DNA of 64,000 bases from Branchiostoma floridae (GCF_000003815.2 NC_049981.1:27708396-27772395), one strand, 5' to 3'. Numbered from the stretch's first letter, positions 23,608 through 34,800 are shown. Program-made: numbers and translations. The notes: generated from the letters alone by a model not told the origin.

Positions 23608-23985
23608 GTCTTAAGAAACGCGTGCTTTCCGCCCGTATAGGTTACGAAAAACTGTCATTAACGACGCCTTTAAGCGTCTAATAGTTGCGGAAAGGCACGT
23701 GAAGGAGTGCCGAAGCGTACATTTAAGTGCATTAAAGGGAATTTTTACGTTCACGGATAGATGTCGTTAAGTTGCGGAAAGGGTGCAGAAAGGTCTTAAT
23801 AAACGCATACTTTCCTCCCGTATAGGTTACGAAAAACTGTCATTAACGACGCCTTTAAGCGTCTAATAGTTGCGGAAAGGCACGTGGGGAGTGCATATAA
23901 GTACATATAAGTGCCAACGTAAAGGTAACATTAAAGGGGATCTTTACGTTCGCGGATAGATGTCGTTAAGTTGCGGAAAGGGTGC
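23608..23985. repeat. Direct duplication of about 185 bp near the right end of the TIR element
   Basis: Two copies start with gtcttaa(g/t)aaacgc at 23608 and 23793. They share 'cccgtataggttacgaaaa', 'acgacgcctttaagcgtc', 'ttgcggaaaggcacgtg' and 'gatagatgtcgttaag'. They supply many of the CGGAAAG subterminal motifs. Confidence 0.75.
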
Positions 23986-25068
23986 AGAAACGTCGCGTTT
24001 ACGTTGAGTTTAAGCTTGCTTAAATACCAGATTTCGTGCTGTGAGGTTTTCAATATATTTACATGTCAGCGCGTCAGTGGCAAAGTCTGTCACAGACAAG
24101 TTGAACGGTTGACGTTGTTATAGACGCCCATGTAAAGACGCCAAATTCTTAGACGCATATCTAAAGACGCTTCTTAAAAGGTATCAATAGATAATTCTAT
24201 TGCTATTTGGTGACAATTTTAACATGGTTTCACAATCTTCAAACTTCTCAAGTCGTTGGTAAAAAAGAGTGACTATACTTACTCGCCCGTAATTCACTCT
24301 CACCCTCTTGTTGTGACCATTATCATAAGGAAGAGTGACGGTAACGGATGTGGACAGGCGATGAACAGTTTCGGGTTGTTTTGGTCTCTCTGGAAGTTTT
24401 CCGGAAAAGTCAGGATGAACTCCGTACCCTTGTTGTCTCGGACATCTAGAAGAAAAAAAAATCACATACACCCAAGGTCTGCTACTGGGTTTACAAAGTC
24501 ATGGCCATATGCAAGTATCTTGCCAAGGTTTTGCTTGTCATCGTGGTAAATGGGAGATGGGGTGGGATTTCGGTGTAGTTTACGTTTCCCCCGTTAATGC
24601 AGCATTATCTACTCAGCAAGCCAGCCTCAACGTCCATTAAATAGGATCACAAAGTCGAAACTTTCGTATCCATAACAATCCGCTAAAACATAAAACGTGC
24701 ACATATTGTCGAACTGTTCACTGATTGATTCGTGCCTGGCAACGCTTTTGAGGGTTCTTACCTTCACTGCAGCACAATAAAGCGTCCAGAACCAACAGAG
24801 ACAGGAGCACTCGCGCCATCTTGGTTGTACATACAAGACTTTGTTATTCGTTGTTCTTGGAGCTTGCCACCTCAGCAAACTCAACGGTCATTGCCTGTCT
24901 GACAAATTATGCAACAGGAACAAATGCATTCTTTCATTGACATCCACAGCGTGGTACTTTCACAATTTCAAACTAGCAGAATTGACAGTTTACTGCAATA
25001 CGAATGTTATCAAACATAGACATACATTGTCAATGTATCTGGGAAAGGGGATATGTGTTATGTGTGTC

Positions 25069-25099
25069 TGTTTGTTTGTTTGTTTGTGTGTGTGTATGT

Positions 25100-25196
<97 letters not shown>
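25069..25196. repeat. (TG)n microsatellite
   Basis: A near-pure TG tract of more than 100 bases, with a few TGTA and TTTG interruptions at its left edge. The Cys-Val repeat frames it creates are not genes. Confidence 0.98.
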
Positions 25197-25197
<1 letters not shown>

Positions 25198-25719
25198 TAA
25201 TTTATTATTTAACTGCGATACTTCCCGACTGCCAACAATCTAGTTAGCTGGTGAGTCTTCTCTTATTGATCCACTAGTGTTGGTGGTGGTTGTGGAAGAA
25301 TATGAAGCATTGTTCAGCCATGCCAAGTCCAGCCTTCATCATCATCATAACTATAAACCACACTCAAAGGCTCCGACAATCCTAGTCTGCATTCTAAGTT
25401 ATAGCCATGCTTGGTTCTATGTGGTAAAGATAGGCTGACTTGTGGTCTGATATAGATGGTTTTATTCGATAAACACAAAAATGCTCAACTGGGGAAGGAT
25501 TGGGTCTAATCAGTAAAGAGATTCTATCAAGTGAGCAGCCTAACTACATTTTGCATGGATGTGCATGTTACATACATTAGATATACGTAATAGAATATTG
25601 AGAATATCAAAGTTTTTCTATGAATTTATTGATCCTTTGAAATGCTGTTTTCAGTTCAACTTTCATACCTCAAACTGTAATCCTTTACAACCACATATGC
25701 ATAGTTTTATTACGTTACG

Positions 25720-27154
25720 TTATATTGCTCTCTCTACATTGTCATTGATATTTCTGTACAAGAAGATGATCCAGACTTTCCCGGAAGTCCCGTCCTTGCA
25801 AGGCCGAGACCATTCACGGCACCGGTTCCTGCACCGGTTCTGTAGGCACGTCCTGTACTGGTCCCTGTTTCCGGCGCTGTTACCTACAGCCTACAGGGAG
25901 CTGAGAGGAAGATAAGGATGGGGAAACATGACATGACATAAATCGTAACGGTTAAAAACATCACAATACGCAGCACGAGAAGATGACATTTACCCATAGC
26001 CATATCTTCGTCGACCAGTCCGTCGCCGTCATCATCAATGCCGTTCAGCAGCTCTTCGTCCACACGTCCGTCACAGTCGTTGTCCACACGGTCGGCGGGG
26101 ACGGGGGTGGTGGTGCTGCACGAGGCGGCGATCCGGGGATAGCCGTAAGACTCTGGGTATACAAATCCATAGCTATGGCGACAACAAGGAACGAACAAAG
26201 TAGGTCGATTCCATGTTGTTAACTTAGATTTTCATTCCCTTCACATACTAGTACTCTGCTCTAACCTTGAATGATTGAAATGCCGTACAGCTATATGTTT
26301 AAAAGCACATTCACGCACACGTCACGTCATACCTCTTACCTGAACAAACCGACGGTCGCGATGGGAGACAGATGATGGACTTTGTGTGTGCCTATTGGTA
26401 GGTTTAGATGTATGGCAGCATAACTGGTCCCTGGTACGTCATGCCAGGCGGTGTCGCTAGGCAACTGCTGTCCATCCAAACGGAGACCATCTTTGTCAGC
26501 CGACCTGTTTAGATGCCACAATTGATATTCTCATAGGATGCTATTCACAACATTCATTCCCTCCTATTACGAACAGTAACTAAAGTTTTATAATGTGCAA
26601 CTCTACAGAGAAAGCATTGCGTGACATTTCTGTATAACTTTTTACAAACACTTTCAAATGCTCTAACACGGAAATGTTTTCTTCACTCTTGAGAACTTCA
26701 TCGATATACCTTATTGATCCTTATTCTCTGCAACAGCCGTAAAACACGGGACCGACTTTACGTCCCATCCGAGAGGACGTCCCTAGCCAGAGCTAGGTGC
26801 TCATTTGCAGCTGATTCGAGTGTGGAAATAGGTGTAAAATGCACAGCATCGAGGCTTGTCATGACCTCTGGGTTCCGGACCAAACAATCGGCACACAACG
26901 TCGACAATATGCAGGGGCGATATCATGCTTTCGACACATTTACAAGCCGGGTCCGGGTCGGGATATTTGCGGAAAAGTAAATGTGTTTATCAAGGGGCAT
27001 TTACCTGATGACCAGGTTGATATGATGAGTGGGCTCGGCCCTGTCACTAAGAAGGTCAACCGTAGAGAAGGTGTACTCTGCCTCGAACTGGGTCACAGGC
27101 AGGATGACCATCATGAACGGGTCAGTCTCCGTGTGGTCAACTGAGCCAGACCTA
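25720..27154 (-). pseudogene. IgGFc-binding-domain unit E, 3' fragment (exons 7-10)
   Basis: Exons are 27005-27154 (exon 7, DPFMMVILPV-type core), 26340-26504 (8, LPSDTAWHDVPGTSYA), 25994-26172 (9) and 25720-25883 (10). Exon 9 has an in-frame 18-base deletion that removes six residues (GGLRLS) before the metal-binding loops, which are intact (VDNDCDGRVDEE, IDDDGDGLVDED). In exon 10 the first Cys is Ser (SNSAGN). A 1-base loss relative to unit C bypasses the usual stop, adding a novel tail of about 30 residues that ends NDNVERAI. No exon 6 or earlier is found before the mariner element and the lectin gene. It is an orphan 3' half, unlikely to be translated as such. Confidence 0.7.
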
Positions 27155-27338
27155 CTTTAAGAAGTTAACTGGACCATGATGACCTTTTTTGCGGTGGTGG
27201 TACAAATATTCAACTACGGCAACGCTAATTATGATTCCAAAATAACACTGCAAGTCTTTTTTGCACGGACTTGATAATGTAACGATGTGTTCTTACCTAG
27301 ACTTGGGTCGTAGAAAGCGGTCAGCACTAGAACAGTTA

Positions 27339-27912
27339 CGAGGGGCGGTCAATAAGTAATGCCCCTGACCCACCGTCGTCTGATCTAAATGAAATTTTGT
27401 CTGTGTAATGATTCATATCTTTATAGGTTATGTTGCAAAAAACAGCTCTGAACTAATTGTGGTTTTTGATTTACTGGTGTTTGAACTGAGTCAGGTGCGA
27501 AATGGACCAGGTGTGAAATGGAACCAATTGAGTGTCGCGCAGTGATCCGGTTTTTGTATTTGAAAGGACGCACACCAAAGAAGATTTCTGATGAAATGAA
27601 AAAAACTTGTGGTGATGATGCCCCATCATATGACCTTGTAAAACGCTGCCATCCTGAATTCAAACATGGCCGGAAGTCTGCGGAAACAGCTCCCAGACCC
27701 GGTTGTCCCTCTTCTGCCATTGATGAGGCATCTGTTGGAGGACCAACCTGGGGTGTCCTACAAAAACGGTGTCCAGAGCTGTATCAAACGATGGGAGAAA
27801 TGCATAACTCTGGGTGGTTCCTATGAAGAGAAAGACTAATAACTGTGCCAAGTTTCATTAATCTCCTGCTATGGAAAATGGGTCAGGGGCATTACTTATT
27901 GACCGCCCCTCG
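27339..27912 (+). mobile_element. Mariner deletion derivative with perfect 33-bp TIRs
   Basis: The ends cgaggggcggtcaataag... (27339-27371) and its exact complement (27880-27912) form perfect 33-base inverted repeats. TA flanks both sides (27337-27338 and 27913-27914). The 574-bp element is far shorter than a full mariner of about 1.3 kb. The perfect arms suggest recent insertion. It lies just upstream of unit E exon 7, where exon 6 would be expected. Confidence 0.92.
27518..27826 (+). pseudogene. Internally deleted mariner transposase
   Basis: The N-terminus keeps the mariner helix-turn-helix signature (CRAVIRFLYLKGRTPKKI, then SYDLVKRCHPEFKHGRKS and RPGCPSS). After DEASVGG the sequence jumps to the C-terminal end. 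A neighbouring frame holds the expected LYQRWEKC and LGGSYEEKD-like ending. The catalytic DDE/D core is missing, so the element could move only if a transposase is supplied in trans. Confidence 0.8.
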
Positions 27913-28285
27913 TAGGAGTAATTGCAATCCATCTTGGTTTGCACTGATCAGATGAATATGTCAAGCGTTTGATGCCTAACGTAGACTCGCGCGGTCTCAG
28001 ATACGACACAGGCAGGCCAGGTCGTCTACGCGGAACACCACCTGTCGCACCCGCGCATCAGTCAAGAACATTAATATCTATCTTCAAGTTCAAAGGTAAC
28101 AGCAAGAAGCAGCAGACTAGTAACATGAAGGGGGGATCATTAGATTTCCTCACGGGGCGACTCTGCAATACAATATCTTAACTCCAGCCACAGTTAGTTG
28201 CCCTTGTCTCATCCATCAAGTGCATTCTGGATTTTCCACTCAGCGTTTTGGTTTACAATTCATTTGTGTTGAAGTGACTATTATT

Positions 28286-28484
28286 TAGTCTCTACCAGAC
28301 TCCGAGTCGCTGGAAAAAGTCGTAGAAATGGTACAAATAGAGGAGTATGCCGGCCAGAGGAATATAGCCGGCTAAGCAACAGTAACGCGACCTAGGATCG
28401 CGAGCTGTTCCCTGGCCGGTTATATTCCTCTCTATTTGTTACATTTCTACGATTTTCCAGCGATCCGGAGTCTGGTAGAGACTA
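28286..28484. mobile_element. Foldback MITE with arms of about 58 bp
   Basis: The left arm starts tagtctctaccagactcc, and the right arm ends with its complement ggagtctggtagagacta. Both contain gtcgctggaaaa / ttttccagcga and gtagaaatg / catttctac. The centre (about 80 bases) also has ccggccag / ctggccgg. It has no coding capacity. The flanks (actatta-like) hint at a target duplication but are not clean. It lies downstream of the lectin gene. Confidence 0.8.
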
Positions 28485-28941
28485 ACTATTATCACCATGT
28501 CAGAAGGTAGTAAACGACGTAATTACACTACCGTTGTAGGGGGCTGGATTCCTCACGGGGTGGGCGGAGAGAGTGGTTCAGGCATGTATCAACAAAAGAT
28601 GATTTATTCAGCATGAAGGAATGTCATCACCACAATCAGAGTTATAAATTAAACAGGCAGAACATTCTGTGTATCAACAATACTGCACTTTATTTCTTCT
28701 CCTTCGTGTTCCAAAAAGCACATACAGTTCCATTCCAAAAGATCGCAGTTACGCTTAAGTATCTAGATAGATTGGATTTACATAAATCTCTCTTAAGGGT
28801 TTCAGAATGGAATGTGCTTAGTGACTGATATTGTTACTCATTTACACATAAAGGCACTATTGCTATCACAGTTTACTACAGTTTACTACACATTATCCGC
28901 GGATAATTATGTCTATCTGCAGTGTCTCCGTCGGGAGCAGT

Positions 28942-31439
28942 TCAGGCGGCCAGGCGCTTCTTCTGGATGACGTACAGCGCACCCATCATGACGACCGCCA
29001 GGGCGCCGACCCCGGCCACGGCCAGGGCAGCGACCAGGTTGCTGCTCCCTTCCCGAGGAACTGTAGATAGATAAAGTAAGCTGTAAATAGCTACTCTTTA
29101 AACACATGGGGAGAAAATTACATTCTTCCCTTAGCCGTCTTCTGACAGCCGTTCCCACTGCCTTTTATCGGCGACTCAGGTATCTGAAAAGGATGGCTTT
29201 AGGTAAACGGTATAGTCAGAAGAAGGTATTGATAAACATGAACCCTCCTTCAACCTCGAGCTCTGTCTGTAGTGTAGGAAGGACAAAACACTCTCCGTCA
29301 TTGGAAAGAACAAGTTACTAACGGCTGTTTACATGAGGAATTGGAACTTCTAGAATGCCTTATTGGTAAGGCGTTGCTGGTTTAACTAACAATGACGGTA
29401 TCATTACTAAAAAAGAAAATGTATTTTCAAGTTTGCATCTTTGTTGAAAGAAGTCCGCTTGGAGTTCTTACGGTATTCCTCCAGAGCTCTCCTGACCCTG
29501 TTGTCATGGCGACTGGATATCCCGGCCTGCGCCGCGCACGTCATGATGGCGGCCTCCACACAGGTCTTGTACTCGTCCTTATCGCCCACACAGTCGTCAA
29601 GCACCGCTGTTAGAAACAGTTAAAAAGTCAAAGACTTAAATCGATGTCTCCCTGCTGCGAGGCGAAGGTCATTCAACAATCTGGAGTCTATCTCTTCATT
29701 ATAACTTTACCTTCATAATATTCCATTGCAATATTCCAGATAAAAATTTAGATTGAGCTTTCAGAAACCTTGCTGTTACTCAAAGACTTTTCATAAAAAT
29801 ATAAACTATAACTTAGTGATAAAGTAAGAAAGATATTACACAATCAAACATTAACAATGGTACATGATGGAATTGAAAGCTTAGAAGTGAGGAATTTGAG
29901 TGCGGTTTTACAGGATATGACAAGTCCAAGGTGCAGTACCACAAGAATCCGTTCGGGGGCGTATTGGTACTTATCATAACAGACCATATGCAAACATAAA
30001 TGGAAGAATGTTTATATGACGCAAGATCAGCGCACCTTTCTCGCAAACGTAGTGCTTCAGCTCGTCGCACACGTGGTTGTTCCAGTTGTAGCTGTACTCG
30101 ACGCGAATCTCCACACACTGCTCTGTGTCAGGGTTGTCCGGCTGGGCACCGTCCCAATTGCTGTAGTCGGAAGAAGTCAGAGTGCTGCCGTCACTCCAGA
30201 CAAACTGGTGCTGAAAATCAAGATCAGATATCAAATTTTAGTGAATCATGCATCGTTATATCAATTGATTGGATGCAGGTTTTCCTTGATAACAGCACAG
30301 ATTTCAAACTTGAAAAAAAAACTTTACTAAAGGAAGTATAGTATTCACTTTTGAACGTTCCACCTTACATTTTATCATGATATAGAGTGCAGTCTAATTC
30401 AGCATGATCAGACTTGAGGGTCCTTACGCACACAAACATCTGTCATATTAATATCCTTAAATCTTGTATATAGCATTCAAATTTTATTTGCTTACCGTCG
30501 GACTGTTCAGATCGTCCAGGCCGATCCAGGTGTTGTCATTGTAGCTGTTTTTGATGGTGTCCCCGAGGTAAGTGTCCATTGCGGCCGTCTTGACCACGAC
30601 GAGACGTGCCCCCTCAGCCTGGCATGTGGCCCTGGCGTCCGCGTACGGTTTGCTGTCGGTAGAGAACTTCAGGCACGTGCCCTGCACCTCTACGTACCCA
30701 GCCGGGCAAGCAGCTGCGATGGACGGGGGGAAAAGTGTTGACGGTTTTGTGACACAAAATTACCGAGAGGATTCGTGATTTGTATATATGTATGTCTTTC
30801 ACATTTCAAGTGACTTATTACCGGTTCAAGATATCGTTCTTTTTTAGAATTCTAGTCTATCCAGGAACTCTGAAAAATAGGACAAATCTTTATTATTACA
30901 ATGATCAAAATCATCATCTAACCAAAACGCAGGAAACTGCCCCGTCGTCACCAAAATATATTGCCAGTCTATACATGACAAAAATAATCAGAGCATGACT
31001 ACTAAGTAACGCCACCATACATGTTATTGTTGTCAGGGTTTGCTCACAACATTCATCTGAACTTTGATACTTCCCAATGGCGGCACTGAAAACATCATGG
31101 ATGTTCACAGAGAAAGTAATGTACCAAAGGATAGTACAGTACTTGGGATACACTACGTTAAGCCTTGCGAACGCAGTGAGAGTGACTTCAGTTTTGAATA
31201 ACCATGTCAACTAAATGCGCTGACTCTCAAAAGTTCGGCTTAAAGGGGAACTGGGTGAAAAGAAAATATGACCTGTGCTTGTCGATTTATATAACAAAGT
31301 TTCTAGATTAGGTTTTCAATACGACGTCAATGGGACACTGACAACGAAGCACAAAACTGTTTAGACAAATCTAGATGTACTCACCGAGACTTTGCCCTAC
31401 CAGGCCCAGAATCACGCTCAGCAGATATAGGCGCGACAT
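28942..31439 (-). CDS. C-type lectin receptor, type I membrane protein (233 aa)
   Basis: Exons are 31385-31439, 30496-30713, 30036-30210, 29472-29606 and 28942-29060 (702 nt in total, phases consistent). A signal peptide (MSRLYLLSVILGLVGQ) is followed by one C-type lectin domain from CPAGYVEVQGTCLKF through WIGLDDL, a QPD triplet (GAQPDNPDTEQCVEI) and WNNHVCDE to YVCEK. QPD favours galactose-type ligands in this family; the usual WND is WNN here, so calcium site 2 may be altered. The fourth exon gives a juxtamembrane Cys module (CVGDKDEYKTC...RVRRALEEY). The last exon gives a helix (NLVAALAVAGVGALAVVMMG) and the short tail QKKRLAA. These last two exons match the ends of receptors F, G and H next to it. 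There is no ITAM or ITIM. A likely cell-surface recognition receptor. Confidence 0.88.
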
Positions 31440-31513
31440 CTTGCTTACGTGCGACAGTATGTGATGGAATCAAAGGGCACAGGTAGGTAGGGCCAAGCTA
31501 ATGTTTATCTTCT

Positions 31514-31535
31514 AGCTACTCCCCTTTGTTTGCAT
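31514..31535 (-). promoter_or_regulatory. Shared promoter-proximal motif of the lectin gene
   Basis: The plus strand reads agctactcccctttgtttgc here, about 75 bases upstream of the lectin start codon. Nearly the same word precedes receptors G (42369-42390) and H (47849-47870). On the coding strand it contains AACAAAG (SOX/TCF-like) next to ATGCAAA (octamer-like). Conservation between otherwise unrelated head genes suggests a common regulator. The factor assignment is a guess. Confidence 0.5.
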
Positions 31536-31779
31536 GCGGTGATTAACACTGGCATGTCTCTTACGGAGAAAGCATGCGGCTAGTGAAATGTTGATCGTGT
31601 CACACTTCCAACTGAAGGCAAAACATTACGGGCACTTCATGCTTTCAATGATCTTTCAATGACTCATACAGTCCAAAATAGTTACGATGATTACTATTCG
31701 ACGGCTTTCTAATTAAAGATATGCTCACTGAAGAAAGGTAATGAAAGAAGACGATAACAAAATCCAGTAATGTAATATG

Positions 31780-31785
31780 TTTATT
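31780..31785 (-). terminator. Candidate polyadenylation signal of receptor F
   Basis: AATAAA on the minus strand, about 85 bases past the stop codon. Equivalent signals lie at 37650-37655 (G) and 43021-43026 (H). Confidence 0.5.
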
Positions 31786-31870
31786 TTTCCATTGGACCAT
31801 CTAAAGCTACACGTTAATTTCAAATTACATCGTCGCACGTGGCTGAAAGATTGCGTTTCTTGTAGTCCAA

Positions 31871-34800
31871 TCAGGCCGCCAGGAGGCGCTGCTTCTGGAG
31901 GTGATACGTCATCGCCATGACGACGACCATGACCACACCCACGGCGACGACAGCAATGGCGGCCACGACGAACTCCTCTGCCTCTGCCTCTGCCTCTGGA
32001 GCTGCACAGATACAGAAACAGCAGTGCACTTTGTAATTATATCAGCCCAGGGCGCGCACATGGAGAGAAATCACTGGCTTCTGAGTTTGAGACAAAAAAC
32101 GAATATATGACTTCATTCTGCTCTTTGTAATTAGTAGTAATGCGAAAGCTGTAGTAGATTTTTCTTTCTGCTATTTCAACTAGTTTCATTTAGATTGCCA
32201 TCATGCTATGACAACACCGATGAAGTATTTGACCAGAAATTAATGGTTGGCCAACAACAAATGAAAATTGAAGATAGGACAAATTACTTTGCTAGGGGGG
32301 TAAAGGAGGCCATCTACAAAAGAGCACATCAGCCGACACTCAACAGAGACGGGGGCCGATATCGCCTGCCAGGAATTTATGATTCGTTACTCGAATCACG
32401 TGTCTCTAAGTCACATGATCAGAGTAACTGAATCGTCACTCCTGAAGAAGGTCGACGGAAGTGCGACTGAAAATTCCAGGCAAGCTAATTTTGGTGTTGT
32501 AAGACAGTGGAAAATCTTCAATAAGATAGGACAAAGTCCCTCGTGAAATTGATTTTTTCTTTCTAAAGTGTCGAGTCACGTTAACATGTTGTATATTCAA
32601 TTCAACATGTCAACTACTTTTACGCCCACAATCAAGTGATGTTGGCACAGTTTTCCAGCTTTGGTTAACTTACAATACTACAACACAGGTGACAATGTTT
32701 GTCATCAATGGCAGCAGCACAGCCCACATAAAAACCTTACCGAAGTGCTCTGTGTCCTCCGCAGCCCTCCTGGCGCGGATGTTCCCAGTGCGCCTGCTCT
32801 CCAGGGCAGCGCTGGCGCAATTGGTGATCTGCTCCTCCACACAGCTCTTGTACTCATCCTTGTCGTTCTCACACGAAAGTGGTTGCTCTGAAAGGAATGC
32901 AAATGTTGAAACCCTGCTTAATGGCATGTTGACTGGACATCGCGATTCATTTCTAAAACATTATGCCTGATTAACAATCGCGGGGAAGTCAAGATAAATA
33001 GTTATGTGTACTTCTTACGAGCTACGCCGCTATGGAATTTGCATTTGGAGCATTAGTAAAGGAAACATTTTGCGCACATAGTTCCCCGCGCACAAGTCCA
33101 GTAGATGATAAATGTGTGGAGACAAAAGTGATCTTACCTCCTGCCAGATCTTCATCGATTGCTCCGTCACCGTCATCGTCCAGTCCATTCGCCAGCTCCT
33201 CGTCAATCAACCCGTCACAGTCGTTATCGACGCCGTCACCGAAAATGGTGGCTGTAGCCACGCAGGGGGCAGCGATCTGGGCCAGCCTGAGGCCTCCCGG
33301 GTAGCCGTACGACTCGGGGGAGGTGAAGCCGTACACGAAGATTCCAAAGGTGACGATGGGGGAGGTGTGGACCAAGGTGTGCGTGCCATCAGGGATGTCC
33401 AAGCGGGCGCCAGACCAGGCGGTGCCGGGGATGGGAGTCCAGGTCACGCTGGGGTCCAGCGGATTGCCATTCAGACGGAGTCCAGCCTTCTCAGAATCCT
33501 GTAGTAGTTTAATGAATCAACCTTCCAATCAGTGATTCAACCAGTCAATTAGACACATGTCTTGCTGTGAATAAGGATGCTCACGGCATAGTCAGAAGAC
33601 ACGATGCCATTAACTGATGATAACCAGCTTGTGAGTAGCATAAAAGAAATGTAGACACCTCTAAATGTCTATTGACAACATGACGAAGCAGCACAATGAT
33701 CACCATACGCCGTATTCAGCATCACATGTCATTGCCATCGTCCCAAGACTGAGATCACATACCTTTATCGCGATGTTTAAATGGTGAGTCAGTGAGGCGG
33801 GGTCAGATATCAGCTGGGTGGTGGCGAAGGTGTAGTCAGCTGCGAACTGCTGCAGGGGCGGGATCATCAGCATGAAGGGGTCGGTGGCTGTGTTGTCGGC
33901 GTCACCGGTTTTACTAGAGAGCCGGAAGAGATAGGCGTAACTGAGCAGTCTTTGGAACTAGTGATTTTATAGAATTCATTTAAGGAGCTATTTCGCTAAA
34001 TTTTAAATGTATAAGACACAAGGCCTTGCACAAAAAAGACTAATAGACCCATTTCAAACCCCATTTCAAACCCCGGCGCGCTGACAACAATACATTGTAT
34101 AATTTTATCTTATAACATTGTTATGTGCACATTGTTTTCGTTGAGTTTCGAAAGGGGTCTGTTGCCATATGTACGTATGACATGACAAAAAATCGTACCT
34201 ATATTGCATCAAAATCACCGGTTCACTTGCAAGTACATGAAGATACTCGTCCGATGCGGCACCAAACTCCCAGAACTCACCGGCGTTCAGAGTCTGTGTG
34301 TTCTGGCTTGTGACGTCGACCTAGAAGGATGGAAATCGCAGTATTTGCAACATTGGTTTTGGATAAAAGTTTTGCGGGTAGAGCATAAATGCTCAACATA
34401 CTTATTTTCAGGGCTCAAGGTAATGAATTGTTATTCATCTGTTCACAACTAGAAAAAAAGAATGTTTTAAAGAAGTCAAAAAGTGTTTCCATGCCTCTAT
34501 TTCTCAGATTTATCTGGCTTAACCTGTGTATTATCCCTTGCGGCGATGACCCTGAACTTGTCCCCCGCCGACCTCTTGATCAGCGGCACGGTGACGAATT
34601 CCTTCCCCCAGGTGTCCACGGGTGGGATCATCTCTACTATGTGGTCACCTGTTCCGGACTGCCCGTTGCCAACAACGACGAAGAGATTGCCACTCAGGAC
34701 AGCGACGTTCTTGTCGGAGGTAATTTTGGACCCTGTAGAATGTGGGCAAATGGTGCGTGTTATTACATAATACATAGTTCCTAGTCGTTAGATAACACTT

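Larger units (their letters stand above)
20901..24043. mobile_element. 3.1-kb TIR DNA transposon (non-autonomous, CACTA-like ends)
   Basis: The left end cacagcacgaaa...tatttaagca and the right end tgcttaaata...tttcgtgctgtg are inverted repeats of about 28 bases with a small mismatch core. AGG flanks both ends (20898-20900 and 24044-24046), fitting a 3-bp target duplication. The left subterminal 200 bases are rich in TTTCCG, and the right 600 bases in the complement CGGAAAG, as expected for transposase-binding subterminal repeats. CAC ends with a 3-bp duplication suggest an EnSpm/CACTA-type element, but I see no transposase. It fills most of the unit D intron between exons 2 and 3. Confidence 0.65.
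17523..24819 (-). pseudogene. IgGFc-binding-domain unit D, exons 1-7 with exon 2 frameshift
   Basis: Exons are 24762-24819 (signal peptide MARVLLSLLVLDALLCC), 24283-24445, 20433-20640, 19968-20101, 18349-18591, 17930-18051 and 17523-17672. Compared with units A and B, exon 2 lacks about 13 bases after the CPH codons. The first half reads RDNKGTEFILTFPENF and the second half (SVTVTLPYDNGHNKRV) lies in another frame. Exons 3-7 are open and carry the family motifs (DAFLALPTDVLGTEYY, VHDGTTVTITPS, WGKEFVTVPLTKH, TLNAGEFWEI). No exons 8-10 belong to it before the tandem repeat at 17.2 kb. The long intron 2 holds a 3.1-kb TIR element. The exon 2 lesion is seen directly; calling the unit a pseudogene is inference. 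Confidence 0.72.

Noticed and set aside
20901-24043. RAG/ProtoRAG or Transib element, because the ends start CACAG
   Set aside because: The heptamer is CACAGCA rather than the CACTATG/CACAGTG type, the flanking duplication is 3 bp rather than 5 bp, and no RAG-like frame is present.
24841-25247. Cys/Val repeat frames
   Set aside because: They are created by the (TG)n microsatellite and have no gene context.
27150-27340. Exon 6 of unit E
   Set aside because: A donor-like cttacctag at about 27297 precedes a short open stretch, but it has no similarity to the TLNAGEFWEF exon.
30590-31210. Possible extra coding exon in lectin intron 1
   Set aside because: The frames lack family motifs, and the lectin exons already sum to an in-frame 702 nt.
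33032-33304. Ser/Pro-rich plus-strand frames opposite the metal-binding exons (also at 14076, 25983, 38761 and 44075)
   Set aside because: They are antisense shadows of the Asp-rich loop exons. The same shadow appears at each copy because the exon is conserved.
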